64,000 bases of DNA, taken from contig JAWPHD010005570.1 in the NCBI GenBank assembly GCA_037043455.1, positions 62,001 through 126,000 of the forward strand, in the 5' to 3' direction. This DNA is from Cyrtodaria siliqua (Eukaryota; Mollusca; Bivalvia; Adapedonta; Hiatellidae). This document shows positions 47,801-60,345 of the stretch, piece by piece (position 1 is the first letter of the stretch; each line of letters starts with the position of its first letter). Made by a program: the position numbers and the translations under genes. The notes under the pieces are model-generated. The model worked only from the letters and a program-made list of their open reading frames with translations. It did not search any database and was not told the DNA's origin.

Positions 47801-47980
47801 TACTAATCATTTGTTAAATAGTTCAAAACAAAATTAATTCCAATTTTAATTTTCTCTATATTTAAATATTTGCATGCAGCTTTAAAGAAAAATGGGATTG
47901 AATAACTAAAGTTTGCTAATTTTCAAATAGGATAACTACTTCAAGATTGTTGTGTGTCGCTTTAAAACATGTTGTTTTTT
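44891..47980. other. Intergenic, no gene recognised
   Basis: A/T-rich. 45342-45430 holds four 22-bp units (catatgatcataactagtaa plus tt). No open frame with family resemblance on either strand. Confidence 0.55.
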
Positions 47981-49375
47981 TAAGCTCTACTGGCCAAAGG
48001 CCGGCAGAGCTTATGGGATGACGAGTTGTCCTTGTGAACACTCTAGGGCCTTCATTATTATTCAGATACTTACCAAACTTTGCCAGTGTCTTTATATCAA
48101 TGAAAGCTCAGACAATTTTGAAAACCAGCCAGATCGGATTAATTTCACCGGAGTTATGGCCCTTGTTTTGCTGAAAAATGCCATATTAAGCCTTGTGAAC
48201 ACTGTAGCATCTTCATTTATTATTTGATCTTTACCAAACTTGCACAGATTGTTAATATCAATGAAAGCTCGGACGAGTTGGAAAAACAGTCAAATGGGAT
48301 AAGTAGCAGCAGGGTTATGGCCCTTGTTTTTCTGAAGAAAAAAAATAATTCTGCCTTGTGAATTCATTTATTATTTGATCTTTACCATACTTACACAGAT
48401 TGTTAATATCAATGTAAGCTCAGACAAGTTTGAAAACCAGCCAAATCGTATTAGTAACACCGGAGTTATGGCCCTTCATTTATTTAAAAATGCTGTATTT
48501 TGCCTCATTGAGACGATATGGCTTTCGTTTGGCCAGATTTTAATGAAACTTTGCAGAGATGATCAGTACCAAATGTAGTTATGTATATTATTACCGTGTT
48601 TTAGTTGAATGATTTTTGGCAGAATTATGGCCCTTTAAAGGTTGTAATACACAACAATTGTCTGGACTTTTTTGCCTGAACCCCTGGCCAGATTTCAGCA
48701 AAACTTTGCAGGGATGATCAGTACCAGGCCTAGTGGTGCATATCATCACTCTGTTCTGCTTGAATGAGTTTTGACCGAGTTATGGCTTTTTAAAGGTTTT
48801 ACTACGCAAACTTTATCTGGACTATTTCTCTTGAACCCTTGGCTGTATTTCAACGAAGCTTTGCAGGGTTGATCAGTACCAAGCCTAGTTATGCATGTCA
48901 TCGCCGTATTTCGGTTGAAAGATTTTTGGCTGAGTTATGGCCCTTTAAAGGTTTTAATACACAAATTGTGTACGGACTACGTTCTCCTGAACCCCAGACC
49001 GGGTTTCATTGAAACTTTGCAGGGTTGATCAGTACCAGGCCTAGTTTTGCGTGTACCGGTTGAATGATTTTTACAGAGTTATAGCCCTTTAAAGGTTTTG
49101 ATACACAAACTTTATCCAGACTAGTCTCTTCTGAACTGGGCGAATTTCAACAAATTTTAACAGGGATATGAGTACCAAGCCTAGTTGCGCCTATCATCGC
49201 TGTGTTCTGGTTAAAGGAGTTATGGCCTAATATACACAAACATTATCAAGACAATTTTTCTGGACCCCTGGCTGGATTTCAGTGAAACTTGGCAGGAATG
49301 ATCAGTAGCAAGCCTAGTTGCGCATGTTGTTGTATCCTCGTCAAAGACGCCAAATAGCGAGTAGAGCTAGAGCTC
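47981..49375 (+). repeat. Hairpin-headed dispersed repeat with ~130-bp internal units
   Basis: Head at 47982-48012: aagctctactggcc pairs with ggccggcagagctt. The first three units carry tttgatctttaccaaact, cagattgttaatatcaatg and ggagttatggcccttg; later ones carry gatttcagcaaaactttgca, gggatgatcagtaccaggcc and gagttatggccctttaaagg. It ends aaatagcgagtagagct, complementary to the agctctact start. Confidence 0.75.
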
Positions 49376-49784
49376 TTTTTATTTTTTAGTATGTTTATTT
49401 TTTGTGTCACAGGATGTAAGTGTGATGTTTCTTGGTGAAAACTGAAACATGTTAAAATGCTTTTGATATCATTTATAATATGTATTATTTGGGGTATTAG
49501 AGCACTAAGATCCTATTGCTGTATAGAAACCAGGTTTTTTTTCCAAGAAAATTAGGAAAAGGCCCAGGCTGCTGATTTTGGGAAAGAGAAGCACGAGATT
49601 GTCCAAATTGGGGGAAAAATAGTTTGATTTTTGCTGTTGAGGGGAATGTTTTTTCCCCAGAACAGACTGTATTCTGTTGCAGTGTGCAAGTTAAGGTTGT
49701 TTGAAATTCCAGAAAGGACATTTCCATCATTGATAATGTATGTCTTGAAGCTGCATAAATGTTAGTTTGATAAGTGTGCATAGA

Positions 49785-51535
49785 TTACCTCAAAGAACCT
49801 AACATTTGAAAGGCTCTAACCCTATTCTTAGCAAATTGCTTAAAATAAATGTGTACGTTACCGTGAGAAGCTAACACATTTGGGGGATCCTAACCATATT
49901 GTTAGTTAATGCTTAAAATAAATGTGTAAGTTACCTTGAGAAGCTAACACATTTGAGGGATCCTAACCCTATTGTGAGTAAATGCTTAAAATAAATGTGT
50001 AAGTTACCTTGAGAAGCTAACACATTTGAGGGATCCTAACCATATTGTTAGTAATGTGCTTCAATATAAATGTGTACGTTACCTCGAGAAGCTAACAAAT
50101 TTGAGAGATCCTATTCCTAGTAAATCTTAAAATAAATGTGTACCTTACCTTGAGAAGCTAATACATTTGAGAGATCCTAACCCTGTTGTTAGTCTAACCC
50201 TATTCTTAGTAAATGCTTAAAATGTGTGTAAGTTACCTTGAGAAGCTAACACATTTGAGAGATCCTAACCCTATTGTTAGTAAACGCTTAAAATAAATGT
50301 GTATGTTACCTTGAGAAGCTAACACATTTGAGAGATCCTAACCCTATTCTTAGTAAATGCTTAAAATAAATGTGTACGTTATCTTGAGAAGCTAATACAT
50401 TTGAGAGATCCTAACCCTTTTGTTAGTAAACGCTTAAAATAAATGTGTACCTTACCTTGAGAAGCTAATACATTTGAGAGATCCGAACCCTGTTGTTAGT
50501 CTAACCATATTCTTAGTAAATGCTTAAAATATGTGTGTTACCTTGAGAAGCTAACACATTTGAGAGATCCTAACCCTATTGTTAGTAAACGCTTAAAATA
50601 AATGTGTATGTTACCTTGAGAAGCTAACACATTTGAGAGATCCTTACCCTATTCTTAGTAAATGCTTAAAAAATGTGTACGTTACCTTGAGAAGGTAACA
50701 CATTTGAGGGATCCTAACCCTGTTGTTAGTACGGTGCTTCAATATAAATGTTTACGTTACCTTGAGAAGCTAACACATTTGAGAGGCCCTGACCCTATTA
50801 TTAGTACGGTGCTTCAATATAAATGTGTACGTTACCTCGAGAAGCTAACACATTTGAGAGGCCTGGGAGTTCATAAGGAGTATGTAAATAGTATAACAAC
50901 TATTAAAGCACCGTACTAATAAAAGGGTCAGGGCCTCTCAAATGTGTTAGCTTCTCGAGGTAACTTACACATTGATATTGAAGCACCTTACTTATAACAG
51001 GGTCAGGGCCTCTCAAATGTGTTAGCTTCTCGAGGTAACTTACACATATTGAAGCACCGTACTAATAATAGGGTCAGGGCCTCTCAAATGTGTTAGCTTC
51101 TCGAGGTAACTTACACATTGATATTGAAGCACCGTACTAATAATAGGGTCAGGGCCTCTCAAATGTGTTAGCTTCTCGAGGTAACTTACAAATTGATATT
51201 GAAGCACCGTACTAATAATAGGGTCAGGGCCTCTCAAATGTGTTAGCTTCTCGAGGTAACTTACAAATTGATATTGAAGCACCGTACTAATAATAGGGTC
51301 AGGGCCTCTCAAATGTGTAGCTTCTCGAGGTAACTTACACATTTATAATGAAGCACCGTACTAATAATATGGTCAGGGCCTCTCAAATGTGTTAGCTTCT
51401 GGAGGTAACATACCCATTGATATTGAAGCACCGTACTAATAATAGGGCTAGGATCCCTCAAATGTGTTAGCTTCACGAGGTAACTTACACATTGATATTG
51501 AAGCACCGTACTAATAATAGGGTTATTGAGGTATA
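49785..51535. repeat. Head-to-head inverted minisatellite (~73-75 bp units, 14 + 8)
   Basis: From 49785 to about 50870, fourteen units read ttaccttgagaagctaacac then atttgagagatcctaaccct. From about 50905 to 51535, eight units are in reverse complement (tcaaatgtgttagcttctcg). The centre at 50870-50905 is single-copy. Left-arm units near the centre (gaggccctgaccctattatt) match right-arm units better than outer left units do. Left-arm units contain AATAAA on the plus strand. Confidence 0.92.
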
Positions 51536-51539
51536 AAAC

Positions 51540-52050
51540 CCGAGAAAGTTTTACATACGAGACCTGGGAATGATACAGCTTATGGCAAGCTTTTTTTTTT
51601 ATTTGTACATTACGATATATGTGTTATTTTAAGTGAAAATCTAAAATAGCTAGCTTTTTCTCAACTTAGCTGTTTTCAAAGTAATAGTATAATAGAAATG
51701 TTTTCCTTTTCTTAAATAAAAAAACGAGTTTCAAGATTGAGTATATCAAGCTGATATAAATGGTGATGCCGACGTGTAAATGTTGGATACTGGCAATAGT
51801 GATGTGTTTTCGTAGTTATTGTGCGCAGAAAGCACTGAAATAGCAAAATCTTCTTGTTAATTTTTACATTAATTTGTTTTATTCCAATTATTAATGAACA
51901 TGTTAAAATATCATACTGTTATTACTGTAAATTCTGCTACCAGCCTTGTCTGAGAATTGTTTTGTGTAAAATGAATGCCAATAAATATTGATAAATAATA
52001 TATGATTGTTATTTATCTTGTTTTTACCGAATTTATGTCCATATTGTCAT
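51540..52050. other. Intergenic A/T-rich stretch
   Basis: No gene or repeat recognised. AATAAA words occur near 51980 and 51990. Confidence 0.5.
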
Positions 52051-53760
52051 TTTTAGCTCGACTGATCAGAGATCAGCAGAGCTTATGCCGTGGTGCGGCG
52101 TCCGTCCGTCTGTCTGTCCGTAAACTTTTATTTATAGCGACTACTCCTCTGAAACTACTGGATGGATATTCATGAAACTTTACAGAAATGTTGCCCATGA
52201 AGTCTAGTTGATCCTAGCAAAAATTCATGTTGATGTGAAATCCAAGATGGCCGCCAAAGCTAAAAATAGATTTTTAGCTCTACTGATCAGAGATCAGCAG
52301 AGCTTATGCCGTGGTGCGGCGTCCGTCGTCCGTCTGTCTGTCCGTAAACTTTTATTTGTAGCGACAACTCCTCTGAAACTACTGGATGGATATTCATGAA
52401 ACTTTACAGAAATGTTGCCCACAAAGTCTAGTTGATCCTAGCAAAAATTCATGTTGATGTGAAATCCAAGATGGCCGCCAAAGCTAAAAATAGAGTTTTA
52501 AAATACAAGTTTGTAGCGACTACTTCTTGAAAACTATAAGAGATATTGATATGGGACTTTTTCTAAAATGATCAGCATGACATGATGTTGGTCCTTGTCA
52601 AAAATCGTTTGATTCGACATTAAACATGGCTGCCAGTGGCCATCTTTGTTTACATAGAGTTATATAGTAAAAACTTGTAACGACTACTCCTCTGAAACTA
52701 CTTGGCGGATTGTCATGAAACCTTACAGGAATGTTGCTCTTGATGTCTAATTGATCCTAGCAAAATTTCAGACTGGCCGGAAATTCAAGATGGCCGTCAC
52801 AGCTAAAAATAGATTTTTGAAAAATAAGTTTGTAGCGACTACTTCTTGAAAACTATAAGTGATATTGTTATGGGACTTTTTCTAAAATGATCAGCATGAC
52901 ATGATGTTGATCCTTGTCGAAAATTATTTTGATTCGACGTTAAACATGGCTGCCAGTGGCCATCTTTGGTTACATAGCGTTATATAGTAAAAACTTGTAG
53001 CGACTACTCCTCTGAAACTACTTGACGGATGTTCATGAAACTTCACAGGAATGTTGCTCTTGATGTCTAGTTGATCCTAGAACAATTTCAGGTCGGCCGG
53101 AAATTCAAGATGGCCGCCACAGCTAAAAATAGATTTAAAATAAATAAGTTTGTAGCGACTACTTCTTGAAAACTATAAGAGATATTGATATGGGACTTTT
53201 TCTAAAATGATCAGTATGACTTGATGTTGATCCTTGTCGAAAATTATTTTGATTCAACATTAAACATGGGTGCCAGTGGCCATCTTTGTTAACACAGAGT
53301 TTGTATAGTAAACATTTGTAGCGACTACTCCTCTGAAACTACTTGGCGGGTTTTCATGAAACTTCGCAGGAATGTTGCTCTTGATGTCTAGTTGATCCTA
53401 GCAAAATTTCAGATCGGCCGGTAATTCAAGATGGCCACCACGGCTAAACATAGATTTTTAAAAAAAAGTTTGTAGCGACTACTTCTTGAAAACTGTAAGT
53501 GATATTGATATGGGACTTTTTCTGAAATGATCAGCATGACAAGATGTTGATCATTGTCGAAAATTATTTTGATTCAACATTAAACATGGCTGCCAGTGGC
53601 CATCTTTGTTTACCTAGAGTTATATAGTAAAAACTTCAACTTGTAGCGACTACCCCTCCGAAACTACTTGACAGATTTTTATGAAACTTCACAGGAATGC
53701 TGATCTAGCTATCAAAATCTATCAGTAGAGCTTCAAGGTCATTGACCTCTTGTTGTTATG
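52051..53760 (+). repeat. Hairpin-headed dispersed repeat with two heads
   Basis: Same family as 32791-33732. The first head and about 200 bp of body (52051-52270) are followed by a second full head at 52271 and a body with about four units of 320 bp, then the standard tail (agtagagcttcaaggtcatt, 53725-53750). The double head indicates nested insertion or unequal exchange. Confidence 0.82.
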
Positions 53761-54117
53761 TTCATTGGAGGTCTTCGTATTGTTTCAGGCTTCAGATGCT
53801 ACTTGAGTTGTGGCAGAAAACAACATTGTGGCTCCAGTGAAAAATGAAATGCCTACAATAGAATTTGCAGGAACCCTGTAATTTTGCAGGTGATACTGTT
53901 CTAGTCCCATGCTGTATCTTTCTTTTGAGTGGAGGGTATGCCTGTATACACTAGTAACATCATGTGTTGGTTCAATTCAACATGTTTTTAGATCAACAAG
54001 CTGCAAAAGGTCAATAGAAATCAAAATCCAGTCAACGTTTGGCTCGTTTCCACTCCAACACCTTCATATTGAATATCCATTCAAAATCAGTGGAGGATGT
54101 GCCTGGATCCATTACTG
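53761..54117. other. Intergenic, nothing recognised
   Basis: No gene, no clear repeat. Confidence 0.5.
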
Positions 54118-55310
54118 TTATACGAGGGGCATTCAAAAAGTTTTGAGACTGGCCTCGTAAAATAAAACATAACATGTTTATGGATAAATATTCTATTTTA
54201 ATCCTTCAAAGTATTCGCCCTTAACAAGAATACACTTTTCCATGACCGGAAAGCCGCAGAGGAGTATCCTAGAGGAGTATCCTGCAGGAATACCCTTCAG
54301 ACACTGATGAACCGCACGGCCAACAGCCCTTCTAGAGTTAAAACGACGTCCAGCGAGCATCCTTTTCAGCTTTGGAAACACAAAAAAGTCATACGTACTA
54401 AGATCCGGTGAGTATGGTGGGTGTTGAAGCCATATAACATATTCATCTCGAAGAAATTGCTATATACTGTATTACTTTTATGTGAAGATGCATTGTCATG
54501 TATGAGATGTATGCCCTTTAAACCAGCCCTTGGACGAAGTTTAACATAGTGATTTTTCACTGATTTTAAGACCTTGTCCCTATAAAACGTTCCCGTAACA
54601 TATTTTCCTGAAGCACTAGGTATCTGCACAATTGGACCATTTGAATTGAAGAAAATGTGTAGAGAACCCTCTTCGAACGTTTTGTCCTTTTGGCAATTAC
54701 GGGTCTTTCTTGCCCTTTTCTCAGCCATTGTTTAATCCGTCGTTGAGGTTCAATAAATCCATGTCTCATCACCTATTATGAGCTCATTTAACCTCTTCCT
54801 TCATCGTTAGTTCCATATTTTTTACAACATTTCACTCGTTGTGCTCTTTGGTCAGTAGATGGGGTAACCACCGTGCACATATCTTGTTTAATTTTAAATG
54901 CTTCGTTAAAATCTCATGAACACTTCCCGTTGATATGCCCACTGACGAAGCTTTCAGAAACAGTATATCTTGAATCTTCCTTCACCATACTGAGATGTTT
55001 CTTGAGGACAATGAAGTATTTGGACTTCCGACACGGTCAAGATCTTTGGTGTTAGGTATTCCCTCTTCAAACATGTTCAACCACCTGTAAACTGTGACTT
55101 TTGAAACATAAGAATGCCCATAAATGCTTTTAGCTTCATGAATGATGTGTTTCCCAGATATATTTAAAGTGCAACACATTTTATATATATATATTTATAT
55201 AAGTCCTAATAAAGTCTAATAAATGGACAATTCTATGGACAAATTTATTTAACATAAAAACAAAACATCTTAGAGTAAACTTGCACTAAACTTTTCGAAT
55301 ATAAAGGGCA
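54118..55310 (-). mobile_element. Dead mariner-type transposon
   Basis: Transposase remnants on the minus strand, N- to C-terminus: a helix-turn-helix part near 55180-55000 (SKVTVYRWLNMFEEGIPNTK), a catalytic-core part 54728-54430 with HLIHDNASSH (second catalytic Asp), and a part in another frame near 54430-54200 with HPPYSPDLSTYDFF (third Asp) and FPKLKRMLAGRRFNSRRAVG. At least one frameshift separates the last two parts and stops occur upstream. The right-hand plus end acgaggggcattcaaaaag (54121) and a diverged counterpart near 55280-55310 may be the inverted ends. Confidence 0.8.
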
Positions 55311-55439
55311 CTATTTCTGCCAAATAAATATTGTTTCTGATATTATGTTCACATCAATAGTGTTGCATTAATGTCATCTATTATATCATTGACAATGTTC
55401 ATGCCTATAATATGCATTTGGATGAAAATTTCAATTAAT

Positions 55440-56278
55440 CATACCCCATCCATCTTGGATTTTCTTTTCAAAGATGGCTGACCAATAGCCCTTAAACATG
55501 GCTGCAAGCGGACATCTGTGTTTACATAGAGTTTATATATAGTAAAAGCGTGTAGCGACTACTCATCTGAAACTACTTGACGGATTTTCATGGAACTTCA
55601 CAGGAATGTTGCTCTTGATATCTAGTTGATCCTAGCAAAATTTCAGGTCGGCCGGAAATTCAAGATGGCCGCAACAGCTAAAAATAGATTTTTAAAAAAC
55701 TAGTTTGTAGTGACTACTTCTTTGAAAACTATAAGTGATATTGATATGGCATGATCTTGATCCTTGTTGAAAATCATTTGATTCAACGTTAAACAAGGCT
55801 GCAGCGGCCATCTTTATTTACATAGAGTTATATAGTAAAAACTTGTAGCGACTATTCCTCTGAAACTACTTAACAGATTTTCATGAAGCTTCACAGGAAT
55901 GTTGCTCTTGGTGTCTAGTTGATTATAGCAAGATTTCAGGTCGGCCGGAAATTCAAGATGGCCACCACGACTAAAAACAGATTTTTAAAAAAAGAATTGT
56001 AGAAAAAATCCCATATCAACATGACATAATATGACATATGTTGATATGGGATTTTTTCTAAAACAATCAGCATGACATGATTTTGGTCCTTGTTGAAAAT
56101 TATTTTGATTCAACTTTAAACATGGCTGCCATTTTTGTTTACATAGAATTATATAGTAAAAACTTGCAGCAACTACTCCCCTGAAAGTACTTTACAGATT
56201 TTCATGAAACTTCACAGTAATCTAGCTATTAAAACCTATCAGTAAAGCTTCAAGGTCATTGACCTCTTGTTGAATGTA
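55440..56278 (+). repeat. Headless copy of the 32791/52051 repeat
   Basis: Body phrases tagcgactactcatctgaaa, caagatggccgcaacagcta and the standard tail (agtaaagcttcaaggtcatt, 56241-56265) are present; the hairpin head is not. A local inverted segment, catatcaacatgacataata against atatgttgatatgggat, lies at 56010-56055. Confidence 0.72.
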
Positions 56279-56289
56279 ATGCTAGTTCC

Positions 56290-56730
56290 TTCAATGATAA
56301 CAGGGCAAGTCAAACATCGCGGTGCATTACATTTTTCACAACTTCCAACTGAGTTTCTATAGAATCAAACTTTGATTTAGATTTAAGCCAGAATTGTATT
56401 ACATCAATTCCTAAATTGTGTGGGACATTAGTGTAGAGGTTTACAATATCGAATGTTACTAACTTTGACCCTGCTTCTACATTCTGTGGTAGTTGATGCA
56501 TAAAATCTATATCATCTCTTAACAAAGCTCGGAACAAGTTTACATAAAGGTTTAAGAACAATATCTAATAGTTAACTCAATCTCTGTGTTGCTCTGTTAG
56601 GACCACCGACGATGATGGAGAACTTAATTTGTCAAATTGTCTGATATTTCTACAAGTTTTTAACAAGGTTTTCTTTGGAAAACTCTCGTTATTAGATTGG
56701 GGTATGTCGTTTGGCGGGCGGGCGGCGTCA
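56290..56730 (-). pseudogene. Penelope-like reverse transcriptase fragment, broken
   Basis: The best open part (56561-56310) reads DDIDFMHQLPQNVEAGSKLV then TFDIVNLYTNVPHNLGIDVI. The FDIVNLYTNVPH block is the RT motif with the first catalytic Asp, in the form typical of Penelope-like elements. Upstream (higher coordinates) IVGGPNRATQRLS lies in another frame, with a stop and a frameshift. The 3' part of the RT and any GIY-YIG nuclease are absent. Confidence 0.75.
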
Positions 56731-56734
56731 AGTT

Positions 56735-59700
56735 CCTAGTTTCCGATCAATAAGTTAACTTTTGTTAGGAATGAGATATTGCGATGGAATTGAAGGGTAG
56801 GTAGCATTTATGGAAAAGAAGCTTGGGATTGCATTTGGGTCACGGGGGTCAAGGTCATTTACTAAAAATAGAAAAACAGTTTCCGCTTAATAACTTTTGT
56901 TAAGAATGAGGTGTTGCGATGAAACTTGCAGGGTAGGTAGCCTAAATGGAAAGGAAGCTTGGGATTGCATTTGGGGTCACTGGGGTAATAGAAAAAAAGG
57001 TTTCCGCTCAGTAACTTGTTAGGAATAAGGTATTGCAATGAAACTTGCAGGGTACGTAGCTTATATGGAAAGGAAACTTGGGATTGCATTTGGGGTCACT
57101 GGGGTCAAGGTCACTGTTACTAAAAATAGAAAAACGGTTTCCGCTCAATTACTTTTGATAAGAATGAGGTATTGCGATGAAACTTGCAGGGTACATAGCT
57201 TATATGGAAAGGAAGCTTAAGATTGCATTTGGGGTCACTGGAATCAAAGTCACTGTTACTAAAATAGAAAACGTTTTTTGCTCAATAACTTTTGTTAGGA
57301 ATGAGATATTGCGGAAGGAAACATAGGATTGCATTTGGGGTCAAACGGTTCAAGGTCAAGGTCACTGTTACTAAAAATAGAAAAACGGTTTCCGCTTAAT
57401 AACTTTTAAAAATGTGGTATTGCGATGAAACTTGCAGGGTACGTAGCTTATATGGAAAGGAAACTTGGGATTGCATTTGGGGTCACTGGGGTCAAGGTCA
57501 CTGTTACTAAAAATAGAAAAACAGTTTCCGCTCAATAACTTTTGATAGGAATGAGGTATTGCGATGAAACTTGCAGGGTACGTAGCTTATATGGAAAGGA
57601 AGCTTAGGATTGCATTTGGGGTCACTGGGATCAAGGGTACTGTTACTAAAATAGAAAAAAGTTTTTGCTCAATAACTTTTGTTAGGAATGAGGTATGGCG
57701 ATGAAACTTGCAGGGTACGTAGCTTATATGGAAAGGAAGCTTAGGATTGCATTTGGGGTCATTGGGATCAAGGTCACTGTTACCAAAATAGAAAACGTTT
57801 TTTGCTCAATAACTTTTGCTAAGAATGAGATATGGCGATGAAACTTGCAGGGTAGGTAGCTTATATGGAAAGGAAGGTTAGGATTGTATTTGGGGTCACT
57901 AGTTCAAGGTCAAGGTCACTGTTACTAAAAATAGAAAAACAGTTTCTGCTTAATAACTTTCGTTAGAAATAAAATATTGCGATGAAACTTGCAAGATAGG
58001 TAGCTTATATGGAAAGGAAGCTTGGGATTGCGTTTAAGGTCACTGGGTCAAGGACACTGTAAGTTACTAAAATAGAAAAAATCTTTCCGCTTAATAATTT
58101 AAGTAAGGAATGAGATATTAGAATGAACCTTCCTATGTAGGTAACTTATATCAAAGGGAAGTTTGGGATTGCATTTGGGGTCACTAGGGTCAAGGTCATT
58201 GTTACTAAAAATAGTAAAACTTTTTCCGCTCAATAACGAGTTGTGAATGAGATATTGAAACGAAACTTGGTGTGTATATAGATAGGAAGCTTGGGATTGC
58301 ATTTGGGGTCACTGGGGTCAAGGTCACTGTTACTAAAAATAGAAAACAGTTTCCGCACAATAACTTTTGTTAGGAATGAAATATTGCGATGAAACTTGCA
58401 GGGTAGGTAGCTTATATGGATAGGAAGATCAGGATTGCATTTGGGGTCACTGTGTTCAAGATCAAGGTCACTGTTACTAAAATAGAAAAACAGTTTCTGC
58501 TTAATAACTTTTGTTAGAAATGAGATACTGCGATGAAATTTGCAGGGTAGGTAGCTTATATCGAAAGGAAGCTAAGGATTGCATTTGGGGTCACTGGGTT
58601 TAAGGTCAAGGTCACTAGCTGTTATTAAACATAGAAAAACAGTTTCTGCTTAATAACTGTTGTTAGAAATAAAATATTACGATGAAACTTGCAAGGTAGG
58701 TAGCTTATATGGAAAGTAAGCTTGAGATTGCATTTGGGGTCACTGGGTTGAAGGTCAGGGACACTGTAAGTTACTAAAAATAGAAAAATTGTTTTGCTCA
58801 ATAATTTAAGTAACGAATGAGATATTAGAATGAAACTTCCTATGTAGGTACCTTATATCAAATGGAAAGTTTGGGATTGCACTTGGGGTCACTGGGGTTA
58901 AGGTCATTGTTACTAAAATCGAAAAACGTTTTCCACTCAATAACGAGTTGGGAATGAGATATTGAAACGAAACTTGGTGTGTTTGTATTTTATATAGAAA
59001 GGAAGCTTGAGATTGCATTTGGGGTCACTGGGGTCAAGGTCACTGTTACTTAAAATAGAAAACGATTTCTGCTCAATAACTTTGGTTAGGACTGAGATAT
59101 TGCGATGAAACTTGCAGTGTAGGTAGCTTATATGGAAAGGAAGCTTATGATTGCATTCGGTGTCATTTGGTTCAAGGTCAAGGTAACTGTTACTAAAAAT
59201 AGAAAAAAACAGTTTCCACTTAATATCTTTTGTTAGAAATGAGATATTGCGATGAAACTTGCAGGGTAGGTACCCAGCAAGCAAGGGTAAATGGGACCCA
59301 TATGGGCTATATCCGGGCACGCCCATGTGGGATTACCCATATGGGTCCTATATGGGTCCCACATTCAGCAAGCCCATGTGGGATTACACATATGGGTTTT
59401 ATATGGGTCCCACATTCAGCAAGCCCATGTGGGATTACACATATGGGTCCTATATGGGTCCCACATTCAGAAAGCAAGGGTAAATGGGACCCATATGGGC
59501 TATATCTGGGCACGCCCATGTGGGATTACTTATATGGGCCCTATATGGGTCCCATATGCTTTGCTAGCTGCTTTGACCCATATGGGCTGCCCACATGGGA
59601 CCCAGGTTAATCCCGGTTGCACTTTTGGTATGGGGCCCATGTGGGCAGCCCATATTGGGCCCGTATGGAAAACAACATTGGACCCATATGGGTCCCATAT

Positions 59701-60345
59701 GCTTTGCTAGCTGGGTAGCTTATATGGAAAGGAAGCTTAGGATTGCAGTTGGGGTCACTGGGAAGTTTTGGATTGCACTTGGGGTCACTGGGGTCAAGAT
59801 CATTATTACTAAAAATAGAAAAATATTTTCCGCTCAATAACGAGTTATTGAAACGAAACTTGCGGTGTATGTATTTAATATGGAAAGGAGTATGTATTTA
59901 ATATGGAAAGGAAGCTTGGGATTGCATTTGGGGTCACTGGTGTCAAGGTAAAGTCACTGTTATTAAAAATAGAAAAAAATAGAAAAAACAGTTTCTGCTT
60001 ATAAACTTTTGTTAGAAATGAGATATTGCGAAGAAACTTGCAGGTTAGGTAGCTTATATGGAAAGGAAGCTTAGAATTGCAGCGGAGGTCGCGTGGAAGT
60101 TTTGGATTGCACCTGGGGTCACTGGGGTCAAGGCCACTAAAATAGAAAACACTTTTCCCGCTCAATAACGAGTTGGGAATGAGCAGGAACGTTTCATACA
60201 CGTTCCTGGAATGAGATATTGAAACGAAACGTGCTGCGTATGTATTTAATATGGAAAGGAAGCTTGGGATTGTATTTGGGGTCACTGGGGTCAACGTCAA
60301 GGTCACTGTTACTAAAAAAGAAACGATTTTCGCTCAATAACTTAA
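56735..60345 (+). repeat. Large array of ~120-bp units, about 27 copies
   Basis: Same family as 30838-31765: cttgcagggtaggtagctta, tatggaaaggaagcttggga, ttgcatttggggtcactggg, gtcaaggtcactgttactaa and aaatagaaaaacagtttccg. Units diverge by substitutions and deletions of single sub-blocks. Interrupted by the MITE at 59273-59715. Confidence 0.88.
59273..59715. mobile_element. 443-bp palindrome-rich MITE with TA target duplication
   Basis: Ends: cccagcaagcaaggg at left and gctttgctagctggg at right, imperfect inverted repeats of each other. TA flanks both sides (59271-59272, 59716-59717). Removing it restores gggtaggtagcttatatgga exactly as in an uninterrupted unit at 57850. The interior repeats gggacccatatgggc, gcccatgtgggattac and tcctatatgggtcccaca, with many cccatatggg palindromes. 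No transposase frame. TA duplication suggests Tc1/mariner-type mobilisation. Confidence 0.85.

Noticed and set aside
59230..59710. Overlapping frames rich in MGPIW/HMGPIWVP
   Set aside because: They are generated by the cccatatggg repeats of the MITE, not by a coding sequence.
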